The position numbers and the translations under genes are program-made. A stretch of DNA of 43,963 nt from Aneurinibacillus aneurinilyticus ATCC 12856 (GTDB lineage Bacteria; Bacillota; Bacilli; Aneurinibacillales; Aneurinibacillaceae), in contig NZ_KE952838.1 in the NCBI RefSeq assembly GCF_000466385.1, positions 1-43,963 of the forward strand, given 5' to 3'. Of this stretch, positions 32,002 to 39,736 are shown in pieces; the first letter of the stretch is position 1; each line of letters begins with the position of its first letter. The notes below the pieces were generated by a model. That model did no database searches, was not told the DNA's origin, and was given only the letters and a program-made list of their open reading frames with translations.

Positions 32002-32649
32002 ATGCATTATCCCGATTTTAAGGAAATTATTCTGGGACGCCGAAGCGTACGAAAATTCACGGACCAGCCAGTCGATATGGAAGATATAAAGGAAATCATC
32101 GATTGTGCCCGCTATGCACCCAGCGATACAAACTCACAAACATGGGAATTTATCGTGATTTTGAATAAAGAGAAGATTAACAAAATCTCTGAAATGACAT
32201 GGGAAGAATTGCACAAAATTGCTGATGGTGCAAAAGAGCGGGGTTTAGAAAAAGAAGCTCGTCTTCTGACACGCTCTTTCGGTCCATACGCGACAGCATT
32301 CACGGGTGCGCCAGCGCTCATCGTATGCCTGGCGCCTCCATACACATCGAAATTCCGGGAAAAAATCTTTGATCCAATTATGATTAGTGAGCCTTCTTTC
32401 TGGGACGAAGAAGGGATTAAAAGCAGCTGCCTAGCATCACAGAACCTCATGCTGGCTGCACATGCTAAAGGATTGGCGACATGCGCTATGACAGGCCCTG
32501 TACTGCTTGCCCAGCATCGTATGCGTGAGTATCTTCAAATCTCGCCCGAAAAACAAATCAACATGGTTATCGCGCTGGGCCATCCGTCCGAGACACCACC
32601 TCGTCTGCCACGCAAACCTGTGGAAGACATTCTTCACATTATAGAATAA
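32002..32649 (+). CDS. Nitroreductase-family flavoprotein
   Basis: A 215-aa FMN-dependent oxidoreductase of the nitroreductase superfamily. The FMN-phosphate-binding arginines are visible in ILGRRSVRKFTDQPV, followed by ARYAPSDTNSQTWEFIVI and, later, the substrate/FMN region SSCLASQNLMLAAHAKGLAT. The C terminus MVIALGHPSETPPRLPRKPV is typical. These enzymes reduce nitro compounds, quinones or enones with NAD(P)H; the natural substrate is unknown. ATG at 32002 follows AGGTGA by eight bases. A longer reading back to 31876 has no site and runs through the promoter. Confidence 0.9.
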   Translation: MHYPDFKEIILGRRSVRKFTDQPVDMEDIKEIIDCARYAPSDTNSQTWEFIVILNKEKINKISEMTWEELHKIADGAKERGLEKEARLLTRSFGPYATAFTGAPALIVCLAPPYTSKFREKIFDPIMISEPSFWDEEGIKSSCLASQNLMLAAHAKGLATCAMTGPVLLAQHRMREYLQISPEKQINMVIALGHPSETPPRLPRKPVEDILHIIE

Positions 32650-32667
32650 AATAGTTTTTAAACCGAT

Positions 32668-32694
32668 AAAAAAGGGGCATTTTGCCCCTTTTTT
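32668..32694 (+). terminator. Terminator after the nitroreductase gene
   Basis: AAAAGGGGCA-ttt-TGCCCCTTTT with a T-run, 18 bases after the stop. Confidence 0.9.
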
Positions 32695-32740
32695 CTATCA
32701 ATATCAAAACCTATATTTTTAGTATAATAAAAAAGACACG

Positions 32741-32811
32741 CTGGCCTTTCTTCTGTCGGATCACGGAACGCATCCAACCTCTTCTTTTTTCGAATTCCCT
32801 CCTTCCAGCCA
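32741..32811 (+). repeat. 71-nt intergenic direct repeat, copy 1
   Basis: Ungapped match to 33586-33656 at 61 of 71 bases, starting CTGGCCTTTCTTCTGTCGG and containing ATCCAACCTCTTCTTTTT. The two copies flank the coiled-coil gene. This copy lacks the left arm (AGAGGTTGGA) needed for the hairpin seen in copy 2. It is not coding. Confidence 0.75.
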
Positions 32812-32876
32812 CCTGAACTTTTGTTACTGCGTCACGTGAATGCTATATAGTATTACCGAGCGCTTAAAGAGTGTGA

Positions 32877-32882
32877 TACAAT
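32877..32882 (+). promoter_or_regulatory. -10 box of the coiled-coil gene
   Basis: TGTGATACAAT: an extended -10 element with TACAAT at 32877-32882, about 32 bases before the start. A similar TTGATACAAT stands before the ABC transporter gene at 33831-33840. Confidence 0.45.
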
Positions 32883-32913
32883 ACAAGCAGTCGAATAATG
32901 AAAGGGGGGCAAA

Positions 32914-33336
32914 ATGATGGACGAGAAAAATCTCTTAGACTTATTTCAAATAGCTTTGCAACCAATAAATGAGCGCTTGAGCGGGATTGAAAAACGACTA
33001 GGCACGCTCGAACACGGCCAACAGGAAATTGAAAAACGATTAGGTACGCTCGAACATGGCCAACGGGAAATTGAAAAACGATTGAACACGTTGGAACATG
33101 GTCAACAAGAAATTGAAAAACGATTGAACACGTTGGAACACGGCCAACAGGAAATTGAAAAACGATTGGACACGCTCGAACATGGCCAACAGGAAATTAA
33201 AAATACCCTTCAACTTGTAAAGGAACAGACGGCATGCGCTAGTGAACTACAATCCCCTATAGGTGATGTTCAAAAACAAGTCGATGATTTGGCACTCGAT
33301 TTAAAAATTTTAAAACGTGCAATTACAAATCAGTAG
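32914..33336 (+). CDS. Coiled-coil protein with 14-residue tandem repeats
   Basis: A 140-aa protein built around five near-identical copies of a 14-residue unit (IEKRLGTLEHGQQE), residues about 25-94, followed by a degenerate sixth. Fourteen residues are two heptads, and I, L and L fall at core positions, so a long parallel coiled coil is likely. The start (MMDEKNLLDLFQIALQPINE) is helical, and the end returns to coiled-coil character. No membrane segment or enzyme motif is seen. At DNA level this is a 42-bp tandem repeat (32986-33195), which can change copy number. AAAGGGGGGC precedes the ATG. The function is unknown; a scaffold or length-measuring role is only a guess. Confidence 0.8.
   Translation: MMDEKNLLDLFQIALQPINERLSGIEKRLGTLEHGQQEIEKRLGTLEHGQREIEKRLNTLEHGQQEIEKRLNTLEHGQQEIEKRLDTLEHGQQEIKNTLQLVKEQTACASELQSPIGDVQKQVDDLALDLKILKRAITNQ
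32986..33195 (+). repeat. 42-bp coding tandem repeat, five units
   Basis: Five consecutive 42-bp units, each beginning ATTGAAAAACGA, inside the coiled-coil gene. Units differ by only a few bases, many of them silent or changing one residue (G, N or D in the RLxTLEH position). This suggests recent expansion by slippage or unequal recombination. Confidence 0.9.
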
Positions 33337-33565
33337 ATCTGAATACATACTGAATGCTTCTACTCGCTTCCATGACTAGCATCATCAAACGTTCCCCATT
33401 TTTCATGATAATTGATGAACTTCAACAGGATTATTCATATCAGATCCCTTACATTATAATATTTATTGTATGAACGTGCTAATACTACATTCTTAATCAC
33501 TTTGCCTCTGATGTCAGCTCCGCTAGTACTCCCTGGTAAGAGGCACGGAACAGATAGAGAAAATC

Positions 33566-33635
33566 AGAGGTTGGAAACAGTCCCACTGGCCTTTCTTCTG
33601 TCGGGGCACGGGACACATCCAACCTCTTCTTTTTC
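33566..33635 (+). terminator. Large hairpin with T-rich tail in the 33337-33874 spacer
   Basis: A perfect 10-bp stem AGAGGTTGGA (33566-33575) / TCCAACCTCT (33618-33627), with an inner GTCCC / GGGAC helix, is followed by TCTTTTTC. It may end the coiled-coil transcript (stop 230 bases upstream) or be a structured repeat unit. The remainder of this 538-base spacer holds repeat copy 2, a gene scrap and AT-rich sequence. Confidence 0.5.
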
Positions 33636-33656
33636 TGAATCCTCTACTTCCAACCA
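33586..33656 (+). repeat. 71-nt intergenic direct repeat, copy 2
   Basis: The partner of 32741-32811 (61 of 71 identical, no gaps). Its first 42 bases are the loop and right arm of the hairpin at 33566-33627; unlike copy 1, it has the complementary left arm just upstream. Confidence 0.75.
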
Positions 33657-33758
33657 TACGCCCCTGTTGAAATATCAAGTGCAACTTACATAGCTGAAAT
33701 CAAAGTCAAAGCAAATGGCAACGAGTATACGTTTGTGTGGCACTATCAACACCCTTGA
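33639..33758 (+). pseudogene. Start-less gene fragment, 39 codons
   Basis: A reading frame between two stops with no ATG, GTG or TTG at its beginning and no ribosome binding site. Its second half reads like real protein (IAEIKVKANGNEYTFVWHYQ, then HP and stop). I do not recognise the protein. The last 13 bases before the stop (ATCAACACCCTTG, 33745-33757) are identical to the right end of the 180-bp repeat at 29682-29694, so it may be a scrap cut by an old copy of that element. It could also be a chance frame. Confidence 0.3.
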
Positions 33759-33874
33759 GAATATCTATGGTTTTTCATACTAGAAATGGATATCGTGTCC
33801 GTCTTATGACGGAGGGATAAATGAAAGAGGATTGATACAATAACAAGGTAAAATTTAGAACAGGAGGAAATTAT

Positions 33875-34810
33875 ATGGTTTCCGAACAAACAATCATTCA
33901 AATTCGAAACCTGACCAAAAAGATAGGGAGAAAAAAACTGGTAGATTCATTAACATTTGATATTAAAAAAGGGGAAGTATTCGGTTTTTTAGGTCCGAAT
34001 GGAGCAGGCAAAACAACAACAATTCGGATGATAGTCGGGCTTATGTCCATCACAAAGGGCGAAGTTATCATAGAAGGTAAGAGCATTGCGCACGAGTTCG
34101 AACAAGCGATTCAGCATGTAGGAGCCATTGTAGAAAATCCAGAGATGTACAAATTTCTTACAGGTTATCAAAATCTTGTTCACTTTGCCAACATGGTTCC
34201 AGGCGGTATAAAAAAAGAAAGAATTAAAGAAGTCATAAAGCTGGTAGGCTTGGAAAGCCGGATTCACGATAAAGTAAAAACATACTCCCTGGGCATGCGA
34301 CAGCGCCTTGGAGTAGCCCAAGCTTTGCTTCATAAGCCTTCCGTTCTTATTTTGGACGAGCCGACAAACGGACTAGATCCCTCAGGTATTCGTGAGCTGC
34401 GGGATTATTTACGTAGTCTGGCACAAAATGAAGGTGTCTCTGTTATCGTATCGAGCCACTTACTGTCCGAGATGGAACTTATGTGTGATCGAATTGCCAT
34501 TATCCAAAACGGAAAACTCATAGATGTCAAACGAATCACAGAACTTGTTCAAAATAACGAAGAAGAAATAACGGTGATGTTTACGGTTGCTCAATCGCAA
34601 ATAGCAATCGAGCAGGTGAAAAAATATATGGCTGACGCTCACATTAGCATGACAGAAACCGGATTCCAAATAACAATTGAGAGAGAAAGAATACCGGACA
34701 TCATCACTCTTCTTGCTGATAATTGTGTACGTATTTATGAAGTCAAACATATAACAAAAACGTTAGAAGACAAATTTCTGGAAATGACTGAGGGTGAAAA
34801 AATTGTCTAG
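33875..34810 (+). CDS. ABC transporter ATP-binding protein, BcrA/CcmA-like
   Basis: A 311-aa ATPase of the drug/peptide exporter type. Motifs in order: Walker A GPNGAGKTTT (about 43-52), Q-loop region VGAIVENPEMYKFL, signature YSLGMRQRLG, Walker B VLILDEPTNGLDPSG and the switch histidine in VIVSSHLLSEME. The C-terminal 80 residues are the extra domain usual in bacitracin-type exporters. ACAGGAGGAAA lies just before the ATG. It overlaps the permease gene, so the two form one exporter. Nothing nearby identifies the substrate; peptide antibiotics are common for this family. The region is more AT-rich than its surroundings. Confidence 0.93.
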   Translation: MVSEQTIIQIRNLTKKIGRKKLVDSLTFDIKKGEVFGFLGPNGAGKTTTIRMIVGLMSITKGEVIIEGKSIAHEFEQAIQHVGAIVENPEMYKFLTGYQNLVHFANMVPGGIKKERIKEVIKLVGLESRIHDKVKTYSLGMRQRLGVAQALLHKPSVLILDEPTNGLDPSGIRELRDYLRSLAQNEGVSVIVSSHLLSEMELMCDRIAIIQNGKLIDVKRITELVQNNEEEITVMFTVAQSQIAIEQVKKYMADAHISMTETGFQITIERERIPDIITLLADNCVRIYEVKHITKTLEDKFLEMTEGEKIV

Positions 34811-35747
34811 CCTAATTCGCCTCGTTCGAAACGAAAACATGAAGATGTATCGACGTATCAGTTCCTGGATATTAATTGCTGTTCTTATTCTTTTAACAAT
34901 TGGTGTAGGCCTACTTCTACGATACGATAGTTCATCCGACAACAATGAACAATGGAGAAACGGGCTTGCTTCAAAAAGTAAGGAAATACAGGAGGTGTTG
35001 CAAAAAGAACAAAACATACCACAATTTCAAAGAACACAGATGGAAAAAGAAATGAAAATCTATCAATATCGCCTGGATCATAATTTCGGTCCCAGTGTAT
35101 GGAATGGGGTAAAGGCAACATCTTCCCTTATGTCATTCGTCACTCTTTCTGCCGTTGTCATTGCCGGAGGAATTGTAGCTAGTGAATACAATTGGGGTAC
35201 GATTAAACTCTTGTTAATTCGGCCGCAAAACCGAACAAAAATTTTATTATCAAAATATATAGCAACAATGGGTTACGCCCTACTTATGATTATTATTTTA
35301 CTTTCCGTATCTTTTATAACGAATGGCCTCTTGTTCGGATTTCAAGAAATGGGACAGCCCTATCTTTATGTAGCGCAGAATGGTACCGTTCAGGAAGGAA
35401 ACATGCTTGTTAACATTCTACAAACGTATGGCCTTTCCTCAGTTGAAATGATTATGGTTGTTACATTCGCTTTTATGATGTCTGTTGTTTTTCGAAGCAG
35501 TGCTTTGGCCATCGGGCTATCATTATTTATCATGTTTATCAGCCAACCATTGATTCAATTTTTAAGCAAATTCAGCTGGGTGAAATATTATCTTTTTGCA
35601 AACACGAATCTTTCTGTGTATCTTGAAGGAACTCCACTGATTCCTGGAATGACACTCACGTTTTCACTTATCGTACTAGCCGGTTACTTTCTTGGGTTTA
35701 CCTTTATCTCATGGTTTGTTTTCAAGAAACGGGATGTAGCTGCCTGA
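34803..35747 (+). CDS. ABC-2 type permease
   Basis: A 314-aa membrane partner of the preceding ATPase, with six predicted helices: one near residues 20-40, then a long extracytoplasmic stretch rich in K, E and Q (about 45-95), and five more from about residue 105 to the end. This is the layout of BcrB-like permeases. The most likely start is TTG at 34803: AGGGTGA is correctly placed for it, giving an 8-base overlap with the ATPase gene and coupled translation. A GTG at 34794 lies inside that site. A long hairpin at 35771-35812 follows. Confidence 0.88.
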   Translation: MSSLIRLVRNENMKMYRRISSWILIAVLILLTIGVGLLLRYDSSSDNNEQWRNGLASKSKEIQEVLQKEQNIPQFQRTQMEKEMKIYQYRLDHNFGPSVWNGVKATSSLMSFVTLSAVVIAGGIVASEYNWGTIKLLLIRPQNRTKILLSKYIATMGYALLMIIILLSVSFITNGLLFGFQEMGQPYLYVAQNGTVQEGNMLVNILQTYGLSSVEMIMVVTFAFMMSVVFRSSALAIGLSLFIMFISQPLIQFLSKFSWVKYYLFANTNLSVYLEGTPLIPGMTLTFSLIVLAGYFLGFTFISWFVFKKRDVAA

Positions 35748-35770
35748 TTCATACATAGCAATAACAGAGC

Positions 35771-35812
35771 CTATGCGGGAGAAGGATAGCCCCCTTGCCC
35801 TCTCCCACATAG
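35771..35812. terminator. Hairpin between the ABC permease and the oxidoreductase gene
   Basis: CTATG-GGGAGA with TCTCCC-CATAG (one mismatch and a bulge) form a long stem between convergent genes. Neither side has a strong T-run, so it is a weaker terminator or processing site. Confidence 0.5.
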
Positions 35813-35907
35813 ACGATGCTAAGCATAATCTGTGATATAATTTTTGTTGCGAACAATGCATAATGCCAACGATCGCAATTCGAGACCGGTTTCTAAAATA
35901 GTTACCC

Positions 35908-38028
35908 TTATGCCGTATTCTGCCCTGCACTCCGGGCTTCAAAGTATGGGCCAAGCCGCTCCGCTGCATCTCCGCCGCTAATAACCACCGCTTCGATGCC
36001 AGGCCCATATCCAACCCCTGCTCCAACCAGATATAGTCCTTCAATCGGAGATTTTACGTAAGGGAATTCACTGTCCATCATTTGACGTTTTATGCTATAA
36101 ACAGAACCTTCATATGTGCGCATATACCTTTCCATTGTTTTTGGGGTAGCAACTTCCGAAAATAAAATATGGGATGCCGCCTTTTTATCAATTTGCTCAA
36201 GAATTTGGCGACATATCGCATCAATCTCGTTTTTTAGCGCCTGATATTCATCCTCCGTCATTGCCGCATACACACCGGCCTCCGCTTTCGTAACAAGATT
36301 AATCGTTATCGTGCTTTTTCCTTGAGGCGCCAGTGAGGGATCCAGCGATGAGGCGGATTGAACACCTGCTCCCTCAAAAGCAATATCCAGGCTTGACAGG
36401 CGCATTGGCTTTGGAAATGTATAGTGAATCAGTCTATCAGTACAGAACACCGTATCTACCGCCGCGTTCCATACGAATAAAGACATCGAAGGTTCGAGCT
36501 TTCTTACCTTCTCCCTATAAGCCTGAGGCAAACGCGACAAACCGACAAGCTGCTCATACGTTACACGCGGGTCAGCATTCGAAATCACTACAGGAGCTTT
36601 ATAGACCCCTTTATCCGTTTGAACACCAGTAACCCGATTTTCTTTCACTGTAATCGCTGTTACATCCGTGGAAATCCGTATGTCTCCCCCATACTGCTTC
36701 AGCTTCTCTGCAAGCTTCATCGCCAGCTTTCCTGAGCCGCCTGCAGGTCGATAGCCTCCTACGATGAAATACCCCATCAATGCGATCATACTATTCGCGG
36801 ATGTTCTCTCTCCCTTATCACCAACATATCCTGTCAGTATTGATACTTGCTGACGTACTGCTTGATTTTGAACAAACGCATCGAGCAGCTCACGCCACTC
36901 CCTGTCCTTCCAGCGCAAGTAGTGCGGATTCTGTTCGGCGTATGCGTTCATTTCCTCTACTGTTTGTGGAATATGTGGAACGAGCCGATCCGGCATAAAA
37001 ACGGTGTACATCTCTTCAAAGCAGGCTTTCAATTCCGCAAATAAAGCATAAATGCCTTCCTTCTCCTCTGGAAAACGCTCAGCCAGTCGATCACGCCAAC
37101 CGGTATAATCATGCGGAATGATAAAACGCTCATCCCCTTCCCGAAATTCATACGTATTTCTCAACCATGTTATTTCTTCTTCCAATCCGTGCCGCTGCAA
37201 CAGATGACGTAACGGGCCAGCCTCTCCCAGTCCACTAATTGACTCCACACCTGCTTCGAACTTGAATCCTCCCCTGCGGGTATACGTAGTACATGCACCG
37301 CCAATTAGGTAATGTTGCTCCAATACGAGTACCTTCGCTCCTTTTCCTGCTAATTCAACTGCCGCCGTTAGTCCACCAATGCCTGAACCGACGATAATTA
37401 CATCATACTCAGTTTGCCCCACAGGCGCTAGCGGAGCAACGAAAGGTTCCCATGTCAATTCTGGTGCTTCCGGCTGCTGCATTTTCACAGCGTACCTCTG
37501 TTGCATATACCTTGGTAGAATCATGTTAGCAACTACACCGATAATCGACCATATATTCGCTGTTATCATACCGATTTCCAGGGGCAATACTCTCAGGGCA
37601 GTGAGAACCGCAAACAGAGTCGATAGCGAAAAAAGCAGCGCCCATACACCAGTAAGAACACGATTAATTGTGAGAAACAGCGGATGGTTCCACACAGCTT
37701 CCGGAGTAGTCTCCTTGGCGTATTGTAATGTAAAAGGCTGCGAGGAAAGCAGAGACAGTGCTGTAGAAATGGTTAGAATAAGATAAATGGTGACCTGACC
37801 GTATTCCAATACAGGTGTGCCCGGAACCAGAAGGATAACAACCGCAGCAGTTAAAAAATAAAGCGTATTGATAACGGCCAATGTCTTAACCCTCTTACGC
37901 CGTATCTGCATTATCAGTAAAAGCATTGCAATAACCAAAGCCGCAGTACAGCCAAGCCAACGAGGATTCACAAGCAGCGCTACAGCCAGCGGAATAAAAT
38001 CAAGCAAAATCAATCCTAATGTTTTCAT
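35908..38028 (-). CDS. Membrane-fused FAD-dependent oxidoreductase, CrtI/RetSat-like
   Basis: A 706-aa protein in two parts. Residues about 1-180 are hydrophobic, with roughly six membrane segments, and match no domain I can name. Residues about 208-700 are a phytoene desaturase/carotenoid isomerase/retinol saturase-like flavoprotein: dinucleotide motif YDVIIVGSGIGGLTAAVELA, then LEQHYLIGGACTTYTRRGG, and the C-terminal FAD motif GLYLVGAGVGYGPGIEAVVI. The substrate is unknown; no phytoene synthase or other carotenoid gene is nearby, and a lipid or quinone substrate is possible. It is divergent from a TetR gene, with an operator in its promoter spacer. The ribosome binding site is weak. Confidence 0.85.
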   Translation of the reverse strand: MKTLGLILLDFIPLAVALLVNPRWLGCTAALVIAMLLLIMQIRRKRVKTLAVINTLYFLTAAVVILLVPGTPVLEYGQVTIYLILTISTALSLLSSQPFTLQYAKETTPEAVWNHPLFLTINRVLTGVWALLFSLSTLFAVLTALRVLPLEIGMITANIWSIIGVVANMILPRYMQQRYAVKMQQPEAPELTWEPFVAPLAPVGQTEYDVIIVGSGIGGLTAAVELAGKGAKVLVLEQHYLIGGACTTYTRRGGFKFEAGVESISGLGEAGPLRHLLQRHGLEEEITWLRNTYEFREGDERFIIPHDYTGWRDRLAERFPEEKEGIYALFAELKACFEEMYTVFMPDRLVPHIPQTVEEMNAYAEQNPHYLRWKDREWRELLDAFVQNQAVRQQVSILTGYVGDKGERTSANSMIALMGYFIVGGYRPAGGSGKLAMKLAEKLKQYGGDIRISTDVTAITVKENRVTGVQTDKGVYKAPVVISNADPRVTYEQLVGLSRLPQAYREKVRKLEPSMSLFVWNAAVDTVFCTDRLIHYTFPKPMRLSSLDIAFEGAGVQSASSLDPSLAPQGKSTITINLVTKAEAGVYAAMTEDEYQALKNEIDAICRQILEQIDKKAASHILFSEVATPKTMERYMRTYEGSVYSIKRQMMDSEFPYVKSPIEGLYLVGAGVGYGPGIEAVVISGGDAAERLGPYFEARSAGQNTA

Positions 38029-38066
38029 ACTTTTCGCCTTCGCTTTCTTGTTATTATCTGCTTAAA

Positions 38067-38095
38067 TCTTAACATACCGACCGACGGTTTGTAAA
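38067..38095 (-). promoter_or_regulatory. Promoter of the fused oxidoreductase gene
   Basis: On the minus strand TTTACA (38090-38095) and TTAAGA (38067-38072) are 17 bases apart. The spacer contains ACCGTCGGTCGG, the operator sequence. Confidence 0.5.
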
Positions 38096-38119
38096 TGACT
38101 TTGACAAACCGCCGGTCGG
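38077..38119. promoter_or_regulatory. Twin TetR-type operators in a divergent promoter region
   Basis: Two 16-base arms, CCGACCGACGGTTTGT (38077-38092) and ACAAACCGCCGGTCGG (38104-38119), are inverted copies with one mismatch around 11 bases. Each arm also holds an ACCGNCGGT core palindrome typical of TetR-family operators. Each falls between the -35 and -10 boxes of one of the two divergent promoters. Confidence 0.75.
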
Positions 38120-38129
38120 ATTGTAGGAT
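38101..38129 (+). promoter_or_regulatory. Promoter of the tetR-type gene
   Basis: A perfect TTGACA (38101-38106), 17 bases and TAGGAT (38124-38129). The spacer contains operator arm 38104-38119, which implies autorepression. Confidence 0.7.
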
Positions 38130-38161
38130 GAAGTAAGTACAGTAATAGGGGAAGGATAGCT

Positions 38162-38761
38162 ATGACACAATCTACAAACACAAATCCGAGCTTCCAGCTT
38201 CTTCTCACAGTTACCGAGCAAACGATTCTGGAACTTGGATGCAATAAAGCAACGCTTCAAGAGATTATGAATCGTACCGGACTTTCCAAAGGAGCCATTT
38301 ATCACTATGTTAAGAGCAAGGATGAGCTTTTCAGCCTCATCCTGGAAGCCAGGATGCAAAGTGTAAACGAAAAATTTCATGCAGCCGTGAATCAGGCGAA
38401 ACCAGGGGAGCTGATAGGACCCCTGCAGGTCATCACCGAAGGCATTATCCCACAAATTACCGACGAAAAAGATGTTTCCAATATTATCTTCGTTTATTTG
38501 TTAAGCAGGCGGGATGATCCGCGCATTCAAGAAATATTGCAACGAAATCATCAATATTCATTAGAGTTGGCTGTAAAATGGATACAAATCGGACAACAGT
38601 ATCATGTCATTCCCGAGCATCTAGACGCACATACAGTCGCTTCTTCTTTCCTGCTCTATGTCTACGGACTTCGCGTTCAGCGAATGATCGTACCAAACGC
38701 TTCAGGAGTGGACGGCAGGCAATTGTTTGAATTTTTTTATCGAACCTTACGTGTTACTTAA
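38162..38761 (+). CDS. TetR-family transcriptional regulator
   Basis: A 199-aa repressor. The N-terminal helix-turn-helix (about 15-65) is typical: TILELGCNKATLQEIMNRTG, then LSKGAIYHYVKSKDELFSLI. The remaining 130 helical residues form the ligand-binding and dimer part, of unknown ligand. GAAGGA lies before the ATG. It is divergent from the membrane-fused flavoprotein, with near-identical operator arms in both promoters, so it most likely represses that gene and itself until a lipid-like or hydrophobic compound binds. Confidence 0.92.
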   Translation: MTQSTNTNPSFQLLLTVTEQTILELGCNKATLQEIMNRTGLSKGAIYHYVKSKDELFSLILEARMQSVNEKFHAAVNQAKPGELIGPLQVITEGIIPQITDEKDVSNIIFVYLLSRRDDPRIQEILQRNHQYSLELAVKWIQIGQQYHVIPEHLDAHTVASSFLLYVYGLRVQRMIVPNASGVDGRQLFEFFYRTLRVT

Positions 38762-38776
38762 ATCGTGAAGTAATAG

Positions 38777-38810
38777 TAAAAGCCCCCTGCGTCATACGCA
38801 GGAGGCTTTA
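38777..38810. terminator. Bidirectional terminator between tetR and corC-type genes
   Basis: TAAAGCC-CCTGCGT-cat-ACGCAGG-GGCTTTA: a long stem with one mismatch between convergent stops. It touches the stop codon of the minus-strand gene. Confidence 0.85.
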
Positions 38811-39689
38811 TTATGCCCCTTCTGTCCTATCTTCTGTCATTCCGATCCTTTTCGCTTCAAGCCACCTGATCTGTAGCCCTTCCATCTTCTTAATCGTGAA
38901 TCGCCATTGAGCATATTCAATATACATGCCTTCCCGGACTTCACGTATACGAGCGGCGGCCCATCCTCCTATCGTATCGAAGCCTTCCTCGGGCACAACT
39001 CCCGTCAACTCCGCCACTTCCGAAAGCAACACCTTATTGTCCAACAAATAATGATAGGGTCCGATTTCTTCCACAGGTGAACGCTCATGTGAATCGAATT
39101 CATCATGAATTTCGCCCACAATTTCTTCTAGAATATCCTCCATCGTAACCACGCCCGCCGTTCCGCCGTACTCATCGATCAGAATGGCCATCGATGTTCG
39201 TCTCTCCCGCATCTCTTCCAATAGCTTCTCCAGTGGAGCCGCTTCATTCATGAACAAGGCTGGACGCATCACATCCGTAAGCATGAGGTTGCTGTCTTCA
39301 AGGTATTTAATAAATAACTCCTTCGCATGCACTACGCCGAGAATACGATCTTTGTCTTCGCCCGCAACCGGGTAACGTGTAAAGCCTTCTGTCCGGATTG
39401 TAAGCAAGCTTTCTTCAAGACTTCTGTCCGCATACAAACATACCATCTCTGTACGCGGTACCATAATCTCTCGTGCCACCCGGGCACCAAATTTAAAAAT
39501 ATTGTTCACATACGCATATTTCGTAGGATTAATCTCGCCATTATCCAGGCTTTGCGCCAGCATAAGGCGAAGCTCTTCCTCCGAACAGGCATGTCTGCTT
39601 GCAGATTTTATACTAAACAGACGAATAATCAGTCCCACGGTGGCAACAAAAAGCAAAGCGACAAGCAACCAACTTATGACACCGTCCAT
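38811..39689 (-). CDS. Truncated CorC/HlyC-type protein lacking the CNNM domain
   Basis: A 292-aa paralog of the protein at 41863-43182, matching only its second half. One membrane segment (residues about 6-27) replaces the four-helix CNNM/DUF21 domain. Then follow the linker ACSEEELRLMLAQSLDNGEI, a CBS pair (about 65-190, with VAREIMVPRTEM and LIDEYGGTAGVVTMEDILEE) and the C-terminal CorC/HlyC domain. The reading frame is intact, with its own start and anchor, so it looks like a deliberate short form rather than decay. An unusual leader (GGAGGTG, a CCC-TTCG-GGG hairpin, then ATG) is shared with the long paralog. It follows spo0M by 47 bases. CBS pairs usually bind adenine nucleotides; the function is unknown. 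Confidence 0.88.
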   Translation of the reverse strand: MDGVISWLLVALLFVATVGLIIRLFSIKSASRHACSEEELRLMLAQSLDNGEINPTKYAYVNNIFKFGARVAREIMVPRTEMVCLYADRSLEESLLTIRTEGFTRYPVAGEDKDRILGVVHAKELFIKYLEDSNLMLTDVMRPALFMNEAAPLEKLLEEMRERRTSMAILIDEYGGTAGVVTMEDILEEIVGEIHDEFDSHERSPVEEIGPYHYLLDNKVLLSEVAELTGVVPEEGFDTIGGWAAARIREVREGMYIEYAQWRFTIKKMEGLQIRWLEAKRIGMTEDRTEGA

Positions 39690-39712
39690 CCGTTCCCCGA
39701 AGGGCCACCTCC
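39690..39712 (-). promoter_or_regulatory. Unusual ribosome binding site with mini-hairpin (short corC)
   Basis: GGAGGTG (39712-39706) is 16 bases from the ATG, which is too far in linear terms. Between them CCC-TTCG-GGG can fold into a 3-bp stem with a UUCG tetraloop, bringing the site to a normal distance. The long paralog has the same arrangement. Confidence 0.55.
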
Positions 39713-39736
39713 GTCAAGCAATTTTGCTTTTAGGAA

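Noticed and set aside
33323-33406. Minus-strand 27-aa frame beginning MKNGERLMML
   Set aside because: It overlaps the end of the coiled-coil gene, has no ribosome binding site and no context.
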